From positions 1 to 64,000 of the forward strand of contig QVRM01000429.1 in the NCBI GenBank assembly GCA_003439945.1: a stretch of DNA of 64,000 nt, read 5' to 3'. The DNA comes from Dermanyssus gallinae. Its lineage: Eukaryota > Arthropoda > Arachnida > Mesostigmata > Dermanyssidae. The translations under genes and the position numbers were made by a program. The notes below the pieces were generated by a model. The model made no database searches and was not told the DNA's origin. It worked only from the letters and a program-made list of their open reading frames with translations. Below, piece by piece: positions 21,050-31,480 of the stretch (position 1 is its first letter; each line of letters starts with the position of its first letter).

Positions 21050-21167
21050 GAGACATGCATCATTCGGTGAACGTTGAGATTCTGGCGCGGGCGTTGTAGC
21101 CGTTGGACGTGGTCGGTTAGAACTTATTTGAATTGCGCTATGATGCGTACACAGTAACTTCGTTACA
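21050..21167 (-). repeat. Probable 5' LTR fragment
   Basis: Aligns with 20040-19936 over about 115 bases with small indels. The remainder of a 5' LTR is not recognisable. Confidence 0.55.
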
Positions 21168-21171
21168 ATAT

Positions 21172-21730
21172 CATTAAACTTATTTTTTCTGCATCTTTTT
21201 TTTATTTGCCTTGAGGTTCTGATAAGTATCACTGTACATTTTTTTCGTTTTGAATAAGGCCAGAATGACTATGCAAATTTCTACATTCTAGGTGCCTTCG
21301 AGGGCCTTTGAGGGGTTTTCTAAGGTGTCTTTGAAATATTTGAGGTCAGATCTAGCTATGTATCCATATAAGATTTAGCTGATGCAAAAGCTCAAGCCTA
21401 CGAACCATCAGGAGCGGCTAAGCTTTTCCAATTGGGCGAGATGATGCTGCGCGGTGCCAATTGTATAAAAAAATATCTTTCCCGACAAAACCCATTTCAA
21501 TTTAAATTAAAATCTGAATCAGCAAAACTGTCGCATTGAGCAACCGAGAAATTTTACGGGATTTAGGATAGACCGTTACGTGTGCCTTATGTAGCAGTCG
21601 GATGCTGCCTCTGGACTGAAGGAATCATTGGATTTGTTTTACTTGTACAGACAATTCTAAGGTGTCTTATTAATTGCAGTTGAAATGTATCAAATGAAAA
21701 TATTGCGTTAAAAGCCTAAGAAATAATAAT
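21172..21730. other. No gene recognised
   Basis: AT-rich sequence without motifs. Confidence 0.4.
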
Positions 21731-21732
21731 CG

Positions 21733-21910
21733 GGCGGATCAAAACGTTTTGATACATTTTTATAAAACAAAATATTAGTTTAATTTTCCACAGTATTTCG
21801 TTCCCATTAAAAGAGCTCCCACCCGCTGCAGTGCACTTGTGCCACCTTTTCATGAAATTTTTTTAATGCGAAAAGTCGCACGAGGCGAGGCCCGTTGAAT
21901 AAAGAGAAAA
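21733..21910 (-). mobile_element. Possible mariner 3' end
   Basis: The left edge GGATCAAAACGTTTTGATAC resembles a mariner inverted repeat and the edge at 52107. The minus strand reads ALKKFHEKVAQVHCSGWELF, similar to a mariner C-terminus. The evidence is weak. Confidence 0.35.
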
Positions 21911-22119
21911 TATAGAAATTTAATGTGTCATTAAATAATCCGAAATCAGTAACGATCTGTGCACTAGTGCGATGTCGTGATGTAGGAAGTAGGGGTTGCT
22001 CTGATAGAGAATTCAAGAGTTGCGCAATCTTCGTAAAATTTGGCGATAGTATTTCATTTTGGCTGTACAACCAGATGGTACATTTGTGAATGATAATTCC
22101 CTTACATTCGGCAAAATAG

Positions 22120-22575
22120 TCAAGAGAACCTTTGCGATGCATCTGCTCTGTCGATCTACGATTTCCTTAAACGGCGTTCTCGAAAAAGTAAAGACAATGA
22201 GAGTGATTACAGGAGACAAGTCATGGGCGTACAATTACGACATCGAGACCAAGCCCAATCTTCTCAGTGGTGGTTCCAAATGAAAGTCGAGCGAAAAAAT
22301 TCGTACTCATTTCGGATTACGAAAAAAATCGTACTCGTTTCGGATCGCAAAGATACTGATATCGGATTATTTAATACAAATTCGATTTCGATATTTATAT
22401 ACTGCAACTTTTCTATTTACCGGAACCGGCCCCGTGCTTTTTCTATGCCTTTGATTAAAAAACCGAAATGACGACTTTCGAGACTATAGAGAAAATAAAG
22501 AAGCATTAGCAGGCAAAACACTCTATTCCGAAAGACGCGTTCAAAAATGTTGCGAAGAGTGGGAAGAAAGTAGCG
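22120..22575 (+). mobile_element. Decayed mariner transposase fragment
   Basis: The plus strand reads MRVITGDKSWAYNYDIETKP, the block with the first catalytic Asp, close to the mariner at 26.8 kb. After a deletion, shifted frames give AFSMPLIKKPK and NTLFRKTRSKML, equivalent to the DFFLFPKLKKP block and the C-terminus. The second Asp block is missing. Confidence 0.6.
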
Positions 22576-22690
22576 TAAGTAAATTGCAGCGGGTGAAAGC
22601 AATTCTAAAGACGACAAAAACACTCTGGAAATTAAAATAAATTATATTATTTTTATAAATATGTATGAGCACATTTAGATCCGTCTTCAT

Positions 22691-22693
<3 letters not shown>

Positions 22694-22741
<48 letters not shown>

Positions 22742-22745
22742 CACA
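22694..22745. repeat. TA microsatellite
   Basis: About 50 bases of TA with one interruption. Confidence 0.95.
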
Positions 22746-23800
22746 CATATACATATGTACATATATACATATGTATAAATTAACGCGTGTATGTGTGTTT
22801 GCATGCATGAGAAAATCTTCGAGCATGATGAATGACACGTTAACTTTCACTGTGTTAACGGACGCGCTCGGCGGAGACAGGTGGCTCGTTGTATCCTGGC
22901 TCACCTATCCGACGGTTTGTTTGTCTTCACCAGCATCGGGTCTGACATCTAAGTTGCCTTCGTACCAATATTAGTAATGCTAATTTTTGCTTCTCTGCCG
23001 TGTCCTCTTCTCCTGTCTTCTCTCGGCTTCTTTTGGGAGTCACTCAAAAAGGTTTGCTGTTGTAGTCGTTGATTCTGAAATTGTTTTCTCCGCTGCTTCT
23101 ACACTGCCGCTGATGTATGCTAATGTTTGCTGACGACTTTTCTAAACTTTGAGCTCTTATCTTTCTTTTCAATGTTTTATTTTTGTGCAGTTGCTTCACT
23201 GCATCAGGATCGTGTTCATACGATTGCAACAATCCACAAACATGAGAGCCGTTGCCACGTTGTTATTGTTGTTGTTGTTGTTGTTGCTGCTGCTGCTGTT
23301 GCTCTGTAGCTGCAGCGCCTCTGCTTTTAAAATTCGACATTCGTAGCGAGAAGAAAGGGGCTCGTTTGCCCGAGGGACGACAAGCTATCTTTGATGACGA
23401 CAGGCTGCCCGAGAAGCTACGTACGTTAGGAAATGGAGTATTTCCTAACGTTTGAGACCCCCTGATGTTCTATGGCATTTTAATTTTGCACCTCTGCTTG
23501 GATATTTCTCGTAATCCTTAGGGTGTTCGTAGTTTATGTTCGTGTCGTATCGATCATTTGCTGACAGTTCTGACAAAAAAAAGCCGATACTCTGAGGCCT
23601 CTTCGATCGCCTTGAGCTCCCTTTCTACCTGTTATGTTCAATGATCTACCTAAATCCGGCCGTGGCAGTGTTGCGCCATTGCCTAATAATTAAATCATAG
23701 CGGCGCCGTAGAGCCTGTAGCGTTCCCAGCAGTGTGATGTGCTTTGTATGTCGGTACGTGATTAAGAGCTCGTGTGAGTGAACCCAGTACCTGTCCTACC
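22746..23800. other. No gene recognised; GTT/GCT triplet run
   Basis: It contains a GTT-to-GCT triplet microsatellite at about 23262-23302. The Leu, Cys and Val/Ala runs in its frames come from this repeat. A pyrimidine tract ending in GCAG at about 23190 is splice-acceptor-like, but no exon can be defined. Confidence 0.4.
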
Positions 23801-23830
23801 TGTTTGGTGGGCGTATATGAAGCGTGTTAT

Positions 23831-23843
23831 TCGCTTGCCGCGG
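23831..23843 (+). repeat. SINE target-site duplication, left copy (TCGCTTGCCGCGG)
   Basis: Perfect 13-base repeat of 23994-24006. Confidence 0.9.
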
Positions 23844-23993
23844 TCGAGCCGGGTGGCGTGGTGGCATGCGTCAGCGCCTCGCGACCGGAGAAGACACATA
23901 GCAGGTGCGTGGATTCGAGCCTCACCGTTGCGAAAAGCAGTCCCATGGACGTTAACTCTTGGCCGAGAGTCAGCCCCGAAAGGATTTCTTATA
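23844..23993 (+). mobile_element. tRNA-derived SINE, family I (copy 3)
   Basis: The head GGTGGCGTGGTGG (A box) and GGATTCGAGCC (B box) is followed by the 3' part AGCAGTCCCATGGACGTTAA and CAGCCCCGAAA. Relative to other copies, the middle segment with GGACCCCCATAAATACAAA is deleted. It is flanked by a perfect 13-bp duplication. Confidence 0.9.
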
Positions 23994-24006
23994 TCGCTTG
24001 CCGCGG

Positions 24007-24065
24007 ACGGCAAGAAACCGCTTTGTATACCTGCTAGTAGGTTGCGGACCGCCAGTGGCAACACG
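24007..24065 (+). repeat. Low-copy repeat interrupted by the SINE
   Basis: With 23820-23843 this forms a repeat also found uninterrupted on the minus strand at 38350-38270. The shared core is the hairpin CTTGCCGCGGACGGCAAG. Confidence 0.75.
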
Positions 24066-24639
24066 TTAGAGTCACGGGAGCTCGGGTCCCGGAATTATTC
24101 GGAACCTCATTTTGGCAAATTTTGTCGGAATGGCAGGGAAAAGTGACCGTACAGCAGTTAGATGTGCATATCGCCAGGCAGCTTTTGAATGGAATGGCAT
24201 GCACTACTCGACTCGCGTCAACTAGATACACTGTGCATGGCTACCGTCAACTGGTGAGAGCCACGTATCCTCCATCAATTGGTGTGCTCGACCCACGTGT
24301 TTCACCAGGTTAGCGATCAATGCTGTTGTCGGTTCTGTTTACAAACGTGCGCTAAATATCACGCAGCGAGCTGCTCGATGCATCGAGCCTCTTTGCACTT
24401 ATTCGCTCGTTGGGGCGGTCGCTGAAAAATGCAATTGTGTAAGATACCAATGAAATGTTTATAATTATATACCGTCTCGAAATACATTCTCATTGCAAAA
24501 TAAACATTCATCATCAGAATAAACTTAATCATGGAAGACACACTATGTGGAGGTCAACTTTGATGCTTAGATCACACAACACAAAAGTATGCACTACATA
24601 TATTTTGTCTACAGACAATACCGATTAGAGTGATTACAG

Positions 24640-24640
<1 letters not shown>
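24066..24640. other. No gene recognised
   Basis: Mixed sequence with only short frames. Confidence 0.4.

Positions 24641-24706
<66 letters not shown>
24641..24706. repeat. TA microsatellite on the 5' side of a LINE tail
   Basis: About 66 bases of pure TA. Confidence 0.97.
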
Positions 24707-24710
<4 letters not shown>

Positions 24711-24972
24711 GTAGTGCCAATATCTATGGAAACAATGGGTTCGGTAAGCAAGGCAACCAAGCGATTTATCAGTGAGCTGGGCAAGCGGATTACAGATCCC
24801 ACAGGCAATCAGCGCGAAGGCGAGTTTTTTTACGGCAACTGCTGTTGCTTGCAGCGTGCCGAGGAAACGCCGGTTGTATTGTCGGTTTCATGGAATAACA
24901 ATTAGGAACAAGGAGGAGACAAGAAGCACACGTCCACACTTCACCATTGTAACGTTTAAGCAATGATAAAAA
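24707..24972 (+). mobile_element. C-terminal fragment of a LINE related to 40.6-42.2 kb
   Basis: The plus strand reads VPISMETMGSVSKATKRFIS then ELGKRITDPTGNQREGEFF, parallel to VQPVAIETMGVIGESTVKFL at about 41.97 kb. It is flanked by the TA tract at 24641-24706 on the left and a shorter TA tract at 24973-24983 on the right. Confidence 0.65.
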
Positions 24973-25195
24973 ATATATATATATTGATTAAAAGAGGTGT
25001 TGAAATGAAAAGGCGCGCAACCTCGTAACAACTAAACCGGTTGAAATTTGAATATGCCATTTTAAAATAACGTTGTGAGACACCTAGGGATGCGAATAGA
25101 GTGACCGGCGTGGTTTTCGCATTCGCATGACGAAAGAGAGAATCAAGCCGTTGTGTGTCCCGTCAGCTTGACGCGACAGTGCGTGTAAGGACATC

Positions 25196-25302
25196 ATGGC
25201 GTTCCCATTGCACTATTTGACGATTGAGGAGCAGCGAGGTGTTATCGGATATCTGATTGCGGAAGGTCCAGAGGACGAGACTGTGTGCTTGACTAATCAT
25301 TG
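25196..25302 (+). mobile_element. Mariner transposase N-terminal remnant
   Basis: An ATG at 25196 opens MAFPLHYLTIEEQRGVIGYL followed by IAEG, matching the first helix-turn-helix of a mariner family different from those at 26.8 and 63.7 kb. A stop follows after about 35 codons and no catalytic part remains nearby. Confidence 0.5.
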
Positions 25303-25474
25303 AAAATGTGGAAACCAGGCCAGGCAAACACTATAATCACGATCGAACAGAATCACGATCAATTGGCTCTCGAAGTAGTGAGATAATTGTACTCACCATC
25401 CGGTGATTACAAAAACTTTGAAACAAAAACTTTAATTACATCTACAGTGTAATTTCGAACCGTTTTATATGATC

Positions 25475-25478
<4 letters not shown>

Positions 25479-25550
<72 letters not shown>
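25479..25550. repeat. TA microsatellite
   Basis: About 70 bases of TA, breaking down into TAAATA at the right end. Confidence 0.97.
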
Positions 25551-26755
25551 TATATAAATATTTGTTTACTTTTTTTTGGCTGCCTGTTTGTTCTTAGCTA
25601 CCGTAATCGAAGATAAAACACGCAAAATCAAATTCTCCGCATAGACACATATCAATACACCTGCACGCGCATAGGTTTGGTTTGGGCGCTTCTAACCGGT
25701 CTGCTTTTTAGTGAGACTGGCGTGCTAATTAAAGCCGTAGAAGATCGATACGAAATGGTTCCACAAAAGTACCTTTAGAATTGTACCGATACTCAACTAC
25801 CCCATAGCTATTAGTTTACCTTGTCAGTGATAACGGTCCTCACGTGTTGCATTGCCCCTGAGGTGCAATGGTTGTCATTGCTCTATGTTGGTTTGCTATA
25901 CGTCATTGCGGGTTCACCACCGCAGCGCACGATACCTCATCCCCCCTAACCTTGAATTGCATGCACTAAGACGCACTAGTGTGAATCTACGGGGCGACTG
26001 GTTTTCCTGCAGCAATTTAAATTGTTATTGACGATAGTTTAGTGACGATTGGGTATTTCCGCTAATAAATATGGCTAAGCATTGACTCCTTGTCTAATCC
26101 GGCAACTGTGTCAAATCTGCGTACAACAAACTAGATTTTATGTTATAAAACGAATCGTAGGCGCTTCGAGGTAGCTGCCACTAGACCCAGAGGGCCGCGC
26201 ATGTCGGAGCCCAAGTTGGTCTATTGTAGGTTCTTGTTTTTTTGGGTTTGGCGTCTAGCTTAACGTGCCAACCCGCAGATGATGGATTAGTGACCAACTT
26301 AAATTATACTGACGACAATCGGCTAGCGGTGTCCAATCGCTTCCGTTGATTAAAGCAGCGATACGCAGAACTTCTGTCCGATGGCCCTGTCATTACCGGA
26401 ATTGTGATACAGGAGATTAGTCACAAGGTTATTAGCCACACCTTGAATTGGTAAGTAGAGTTTCGTCTAGCAGCAGCAACAGCAACAATAGCAACAACAG
26501 CAAGAGCAACAACGACAACAGCCCAGAGGCACCAATCCTCAAGGCATTGTTTACACTCTGACGGACCACGACCGCTGAAGCAATACTATACACACACTTG
26601 TGTCCTTCTTTGCACCTGGAATTACAGCAACTGTTCTGCTGTACTTTAAAAGGATACCAGATATAACATTAAGTTTAGATCAACATTAAACTCTAATCAA
26701 TGCGTTCAACTGCGCATACTATTCAGTTGGAGCAGTATAGCTCGCAGATAGCACT
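25551..26755. other. No gene recognised; CAA/CAG run
   Basis: Unique-looking sequence with an imperfect CAA/CAG stretch at about 26470-26520. No coding signal was seen. Confidence 0.4.
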
Positions 26756-26763
26756 CATATATA

Positions 26764-28059
26764 CGAGATGTGTTCAAAAAGTATCGCGACGTTTGAATTT
26801 TCGCGGGTTACGTATATTCGAATTTCGATTTTTTGTGGCGTTATGTTGGTACTCATGTCTCTCACTTATGCCGACAAGCTCGGCCATTTTGAATGTTCAC
26901 TTAATTGTTGACAGCTGCTTTGCTTGCACGTGTTTTGGATCGTCTTCGATTTTTACCTATTCAAAAAAATGGATCAAAGAACCTGTATCAAATTTTGTGT
27001 GAAAAACGAAATTAAGTGCGCGGATGCATTCCGAATGTTGACTGTGGCATACGGAGAAGCTACCTTGGACCGAAGCAACGTTTATCGGTGGTACAAAATG
27101 TTCTCAGAAGGCCGAGAAGATGTGAACGACGAAGAGCGTGCCGGACGCCCGAGCACTTCAACAACAGACGAAAAAATTAATGAAGTGGAGAAAATGGTAT
27201 TGGCCAATCGTCGAATTACCGTTAGAGAAGTTGCTGAGGACCTAAACATATCGATTGGCTCGTGCCATTCGATTTTTATCAATGATTTGGACATGAGACG
27301 GGTCGCCGCGAAATTCGTACCAAAATTGCTCAATTGCGACCAAAAACAGCATCGCATGAACATTGCTAATGAGATGTTGGACTCTGTCCGCGACGACCCA
27401 AATTTGCTCCAGAGGGTCATAACTGGTGACGAATCGTGGGTTTATGGTTATGACGTGGAAACCAAAGCTCAATCATCTCAATGGAAGCTGCCGCACGAAC
27501 CAGGACCGAAAAAAGCGCGCCAAGTTCGGTCGAATGTGAAAGTTTTGCTGACAGTTTTCTTCGATTGCAGGGGCGTGGTGCATCATGAGTTCTTGCCACA
27601 GGGTAGAACGGTCAATAAGGAATATTACCTGCAAGTTATGCGCAAGTTGCGCGAAGCAATCCGCCAGAAACGCCCGGATTTGTGGAAGAACAAAAATTGG
27701 CTTTTGCACCACGATAACGCCCCTGCTCACACATCGTTGCTTGTGCGCGAGTTTTTGGCCAAAAACAACACACTAATGATGCCGCAGCCACCGTATTCCC
27801 CAGATCTGGCCCCCTGTGACTTTTTCTTGTTCCCTAAACTGAAGAGGCCCATGAAAAGACGACGTTACGCTACGCTTGACGAGATAAAGACGGCATCGAA
27901 GGAGGAGCTGAACAAGATTTAAAAAAATGGTTTTTTGAAGTGCTTCGAAGATTGGAAAAACCGTTGGCACAAGTGTATAATATCTCATGGGGATTACTTT
28001 GAAGGGGACAAAATAGATATTCATGAATAAATGAATAATTTTTGAAAAAACACACCTCG
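26764..28059 (+). mobile_element. Nearly full-length mariner
   Basis: The 1296-bp element lies between TA at 26762-26763 and TA at 28060-28061. The ends CGAGATGTGTTCAAAAAGT and the inverted CGAGGTGTGTT...CAAAAA match imperfectly, the right end having a few extra T. Length, TA target and transposase all fit the mariner family. Confidence 0.9.
26969..27922 (+). CDS. Mariner transposase, DD34D, frameshifted near the C-terminus
   Basis: This cut-and-paste transposase binds the terminal repeats and cuts and joins DNA at TA. The ATG at 26969 (MDQRTCIKFC) is preferred over an upstream in-frame ATG at 26924 because mariner proteins start here. Residues 1-50 and 65-110 are two helix-turn-helix units (VYRWYKMFSEGRE; ITVREVAEDLNIS), joined by the GRPST linker. 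The catalytic Asp are at 154 (TGDESW), 249 (HHDNAPAH) and 284 (YSPDLAPCDFFLFPKLK), with 34 residues between the last two. The frame ends at residue 317 in an A-run. A +1 shift resumes the usual C-terminus (FLKCFEDWKNRWHKCI) to 28030. Loss of about 30 residues may or may not abolish activity. Confidence 0.85.
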   Translation: MDQRTCIKFCVKNEIKCADAFRMLTVAYGEATLDRSNVYRWYKMFSEGREDVNDEERAGRPSTSTTDEKINEVEKMVLANRRITVREVAEDLNISIGSCHSIFINDLDMRRVAAKFVPKLLNCDQKQHRMNIANEMLDSVRDDPNLLQRVITGDESWVYGYDVETKAQSSQWKLPHEPGPKKARQVRSNVKVLLTVFFDCRGVVHHEFLPQGRTVNKEYYLQVMRKLREAIRQKRPDLWKNKNWLLHHDNAPAHTSLLVREFLAKNNTLMMPQPPYSPDLAPCDFFLFPKLKRPMKRRRYATLDEIKTASKEELNKI

Positions 28060-28065
28060 TACTTT

Positions 28066-28232
28066 TCGGGCAGATCTCCCAGCCAAGATTTACTGTCCAC
28101 GGGACTGCTTTTCGCATTGCTTCATAGACGGGCCCCCATGAATACAAGTGTGCAACAGCAGGGCTCAAACCCGTGCACCTATGTGCCTTCTCCGGTCGCA
28201 GGCGAATGCACCACGCCACCAGGCTTGACTCG
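28066..28232 (-). mobile_element. tRNA-derived SINE, family I (copy 4)
   Basis: The minus-strand head has the A-box GGTGGCGTGG and a B box (GGTTTGAGCCC); the body and 3' end (CGTGGACAGTAA, then CTGGGAGATCTGCCCGAAAA) match the family with changes. It starts within a few bases of the 3' TA of the mariner. No target duplication was identified. Confidence 0.75.
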
Positions 28233-28239
28233 CAGGTAG

Positions 28240-30540
28240 CACTACGTAATACGTGGGCGCATGGACACAAAGCTGAAAAACACCCGACACTCGTTTCAGG
28301 TAAGTAAATATTTACGTACCTTACACCGAGCGTGAGCGTGTATGCCATCGATGCTGCCTCTCTCCCATAAGTCGGCCCCTGCGGTGATAAATATGACCGG
28401 AGTCCAATATATCGCCGTCTCCAACAGTTTGCATCCCGTCTCCCGTCTCCTTTGTTTTCTTTGGCACTCGCTGACTTACCGCAGATTGCGTAACGGCTTA
28501 GACCGGTGTTTGCTCTTCACGGCGATTTCTTCGCTTTTAGGCAGTTTGTTCCGAATTTAAGAGCCTTATCTCTAGTTAAAGGCATCAAACCTGGAAAATT
28601 ATAGTCACACGGTTTAGCTTAGAAAAACTCCCGAAAGCGACGCTTAGATTCAGATAGTTACTTAGTCTCCCTAAGAAAGACAAGTTGAATCATAAACGAC
28701 GAACATGTTCCCTGTTGTTGAATATGGAAAAGTGAAGACTTTTGGTCGCAACAATTATGTTTTTGTAAAGTTTTTTTTTCTAGAAAAGCTAAATCTACAG
28801 TACGTTAACAAGTAGGACAAACTTCAAATATTTCCCTACGACGTACCATTGTTTCGGTGAATCGATAAAACAAGCAAAATAAAATGCTACAACGATGGTG
28901 ACGACACCATCAACAATACCAACAACAATAATAACATAAACGATATCAACATCAAGAAGAATAATGAATACTTTTAGAGCTCGTTTTCAAGCCACAGCGG
29001 CAACAATCCAAGAGATGGTTACCATACGCGTTGACGCAGTTATTCCAAGCTAAATAAGCGCTGACATAAAGCAAATGGAAAAATCAAATTTTATTGCATA
29101 TCGTCGATACAATACAGCGTAATTGTCAACAAGGTTATTTTAGGAAAATATTGCTCTATTAGTGCACAGAAGCACTAGATGCCTCGTGTGAATTGGTAAG
29201 TTTTTGGTGTGTATGTTTTAACGGATTATACAGGTTATGTGATTTTTCTTACTACTGCTTCCCACTAAGATTGATGTATAAAATGAGAAATGAAAGCAGA
29301 GGATAAATACAACTTCTGCTCTCTCTTTTTCTACCAAAAAAATCAACTATGATGTGACCCAAAAATGTAAAACAAACCACAATTTCTGTGGAACGATAGG
29401 GAGGGCGCCACATATGAAATATATATAAGCTAATTCTTACGTCAGGGTTCTTGTAAACTGCCAATTTTCTTTGTAATCTTGGGTACTGCTTAATGACAGT
29501 GTGTGTCGATGTGTTGATGTGACTTTACTGGTGATAGATTATTGAGACAGCTAAAAATAAAAAATAGACACATTTTTCCAACACGTCTTAAGATACGGCT
29601 TGAGTGTAGCAGTATGCCCGCGGAATGCTGTGTAAGAAATCCTGCTAATTTCCTTTATTGATGAAACTGAATCATAACGTAGAATCAATTCTGTCTTTCG
29701 TTAACGGCTACACACCGGCGCACCACTTGTTAAAACATTCTTGTCTCATTGCTTAATGTCACGGCGAAAAACTTAATCATCTAGGGCGACGTAAACAGAG
29801 GCAGGGGTTTCATCTAGCTACTTTCAAAGCTGCAATACGTTCAGTCTACGTACAAACATATTTATTTCCAATTAGCTGGTATACATTCTATAAAGTTGTG
29901 CTAATCACGCAATGTATAGCTGAGCCCAGAGTTTATACTGAATTGGTTGGTGGTACATACGAATGTCTTATTGCAGTAGAAAATGCATATGCTTGAGATA
30001 AGTACGACTTTTGCGCAAACAAACCCGAGGTACGCAAACACACTGGTCATAAACAGCAGCCTTTGCAAATGTTGCTAAAAAATGCTAACATGATATATCT
30101 TCCCTTTGATATTGCGTTCTTCGCCCACGCATTCGAATATTTATAGTAGCTATAATAGCACACCACCACCAGAATGCCATACATTTCACTAGTGCAATGC
30201 AACTAGTTTTTGGTATTGAATCCTGAATAAGCGATGTATTGTAAGATAGCAGACAATGCTGCACCTTTCTAACATAGTTTGAATACTATTTGTTCAATCG
30301 TGGACAATTTCTGTCACACTCTTGGGGGTAAAACGCCCAGTGCTTCACTCTGGCATGTCGGCTTGTATCAAGTTGTGGTGTAGCAGCATAAGGTAGTTAT
30401 CGCACGTTTTTGTCTAGTACGCTATGTGCATGCATCCGTTAAATAGTAATTACCTACAATTAAATTAAATCAATAGCAAAATAGCTGTGTAACCCTACTT
30501 ACCCATCCTAGCGTTGTACCTAAAAGACCGAGCATCTACC
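28240..30540. other. Quiet region, no gene or repeat recognised
   Basis: About 2.3 kb of AT-rich, unique-looking sequence. A CAA/AAT-rich interval lies at about 28895-28970. No long coding frame is present. It could hold introns or regulatory DNA. Confidence 0.45.
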
Positions 30541-30549
30541 TACGAAAGC

Positions 30550-31480
30550 GTGGACTATGGAGTCACAGCTGGGGCATCTTAGGGTCCGTACTGGGATCGA
30601 CTTTGTGGAAGAGAACCTATGGTAGAGTGCTTAGACTTCAACATCCCCCTGGTAGCTTATTCCGTCGCTAACGCAGAAGATTTGGTATTAATCGCTACCG
30701 CTCGTGACGAGGATTTGCATGATGGATCAAACGATGCCCTGGCAAATATCGTACAATCTCTCCGCGTACGCTAGATCTCTAATTGACTTAAAAAAACGAA
30801 AGCAATTGTTTTAAACGCCCTCGGCAGAATCTAAACTTACGCGTGGAAGGGCCATAGTAATACCCACGCCCATGGTCAAGTACCTGGGCCTGATTTTAGA
30901 TGAGGCTCTTACAGAAACATCTCATATCCGTCATGCAGCAAAAACCTCAACAGATCAGCAAAGCTAGAGCGGCAACCGACTCTCAGCGCCGTCTTTTAGC
31001 ATCATATAGCATTCTGCTATATGCAGCATCTTAATGGAAGTGCTCCTCAACAAAACCATAAGGCGCTTACCTACCCACTCGCGCAACTGATAATGGGCCA
31101 CGGTTGTTGCTTTCAGCAATACTTACACCGTATTGGTAAACTAACTCCCCCTTATGCCGTATGTGCACGTCAGGAAAGGCTGACGATACAAGGCATTGCT
31201 AAGAACGCTGTGCCTCTTTAATACTGAGTGAGAGCTAATGTCTTGGAATCTAAGACTGGAAAGTTCTCTGAATGCCCACCAAGCCTTGGGACAGGCAAAG
31301 TCCCTGGGATCTCACGGGCCTCCCGGAGGTCGTATTTCTGTTCATACAGTACTACTACCGGCGGAGGCATGGAGGAAGGCGACAAACTTGTTCGACGCCG
31401 TTTTGACACTCAAGACAGCTAAGGAAAACGGCGAGGCGGGAGAGGTTTGAGCGGGTCTCTCGGGAGAGTGGTCGAGACGA
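30550..31480 (+). mobile_element. Decayed R1-like LINE, copy 1
   Basis: The plus strand shows, with shifts, GSVLGSTLWKR (motif B), VANAEDLVLIATARDEDL (motif C, degenerate for AYADDLVL), SKLTRGRAIVIPTPMVKYLG-like text, then LTYPLAQLIMGHGCCFQQYL and HRIGKL, the R1-clade C-terminal phrase, and AEAWRKATNLFDAVLTLKTA near the C-terminus. Part of the thumb is deleted. It is inactive. Confidence 0.65.

Larger units (their letters stand above)
19545..21167 (-). mobile_element. LTR-retrotransposon-like element without recognisable pol
   Basis: On the minus strand both ends start with nearly the same phrase (TGTAACGAAGTTACTGTG at 21167, TGTGACGAAGTCACTGTG at 20040), homologous over about 115 bases in the same orientation. 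The element ends CAACGTTACA at 19545, giving TG...CA termini. A polypurine tract precedes the inner copy. The flanks share ATAT (19541-19544 and 21168-21171), a possible 4-bp target duplication. The two presumed LTRs diverge after 115 bases and the interior has no gag-pol motif, so it is a rearranged or non-autonomous copy. Confidence 0.6.

Noticed and set aside
19545..21167. A cut-and-paste DNA transposon, because both outer ends begin TGTAACG in inverted orientation
   Set aside because: The internal polypurine tract and the same-orientation repeat of the terminal 115 bases fit an LTR element better; short inverted ends are normal for LTRs.
20607..21232. Three overlapping Arg/Pro/Thr-rich proteins on the minus strand
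   Set aside because: They are three frame readings of the same stop-free 32-bp minisatellite.
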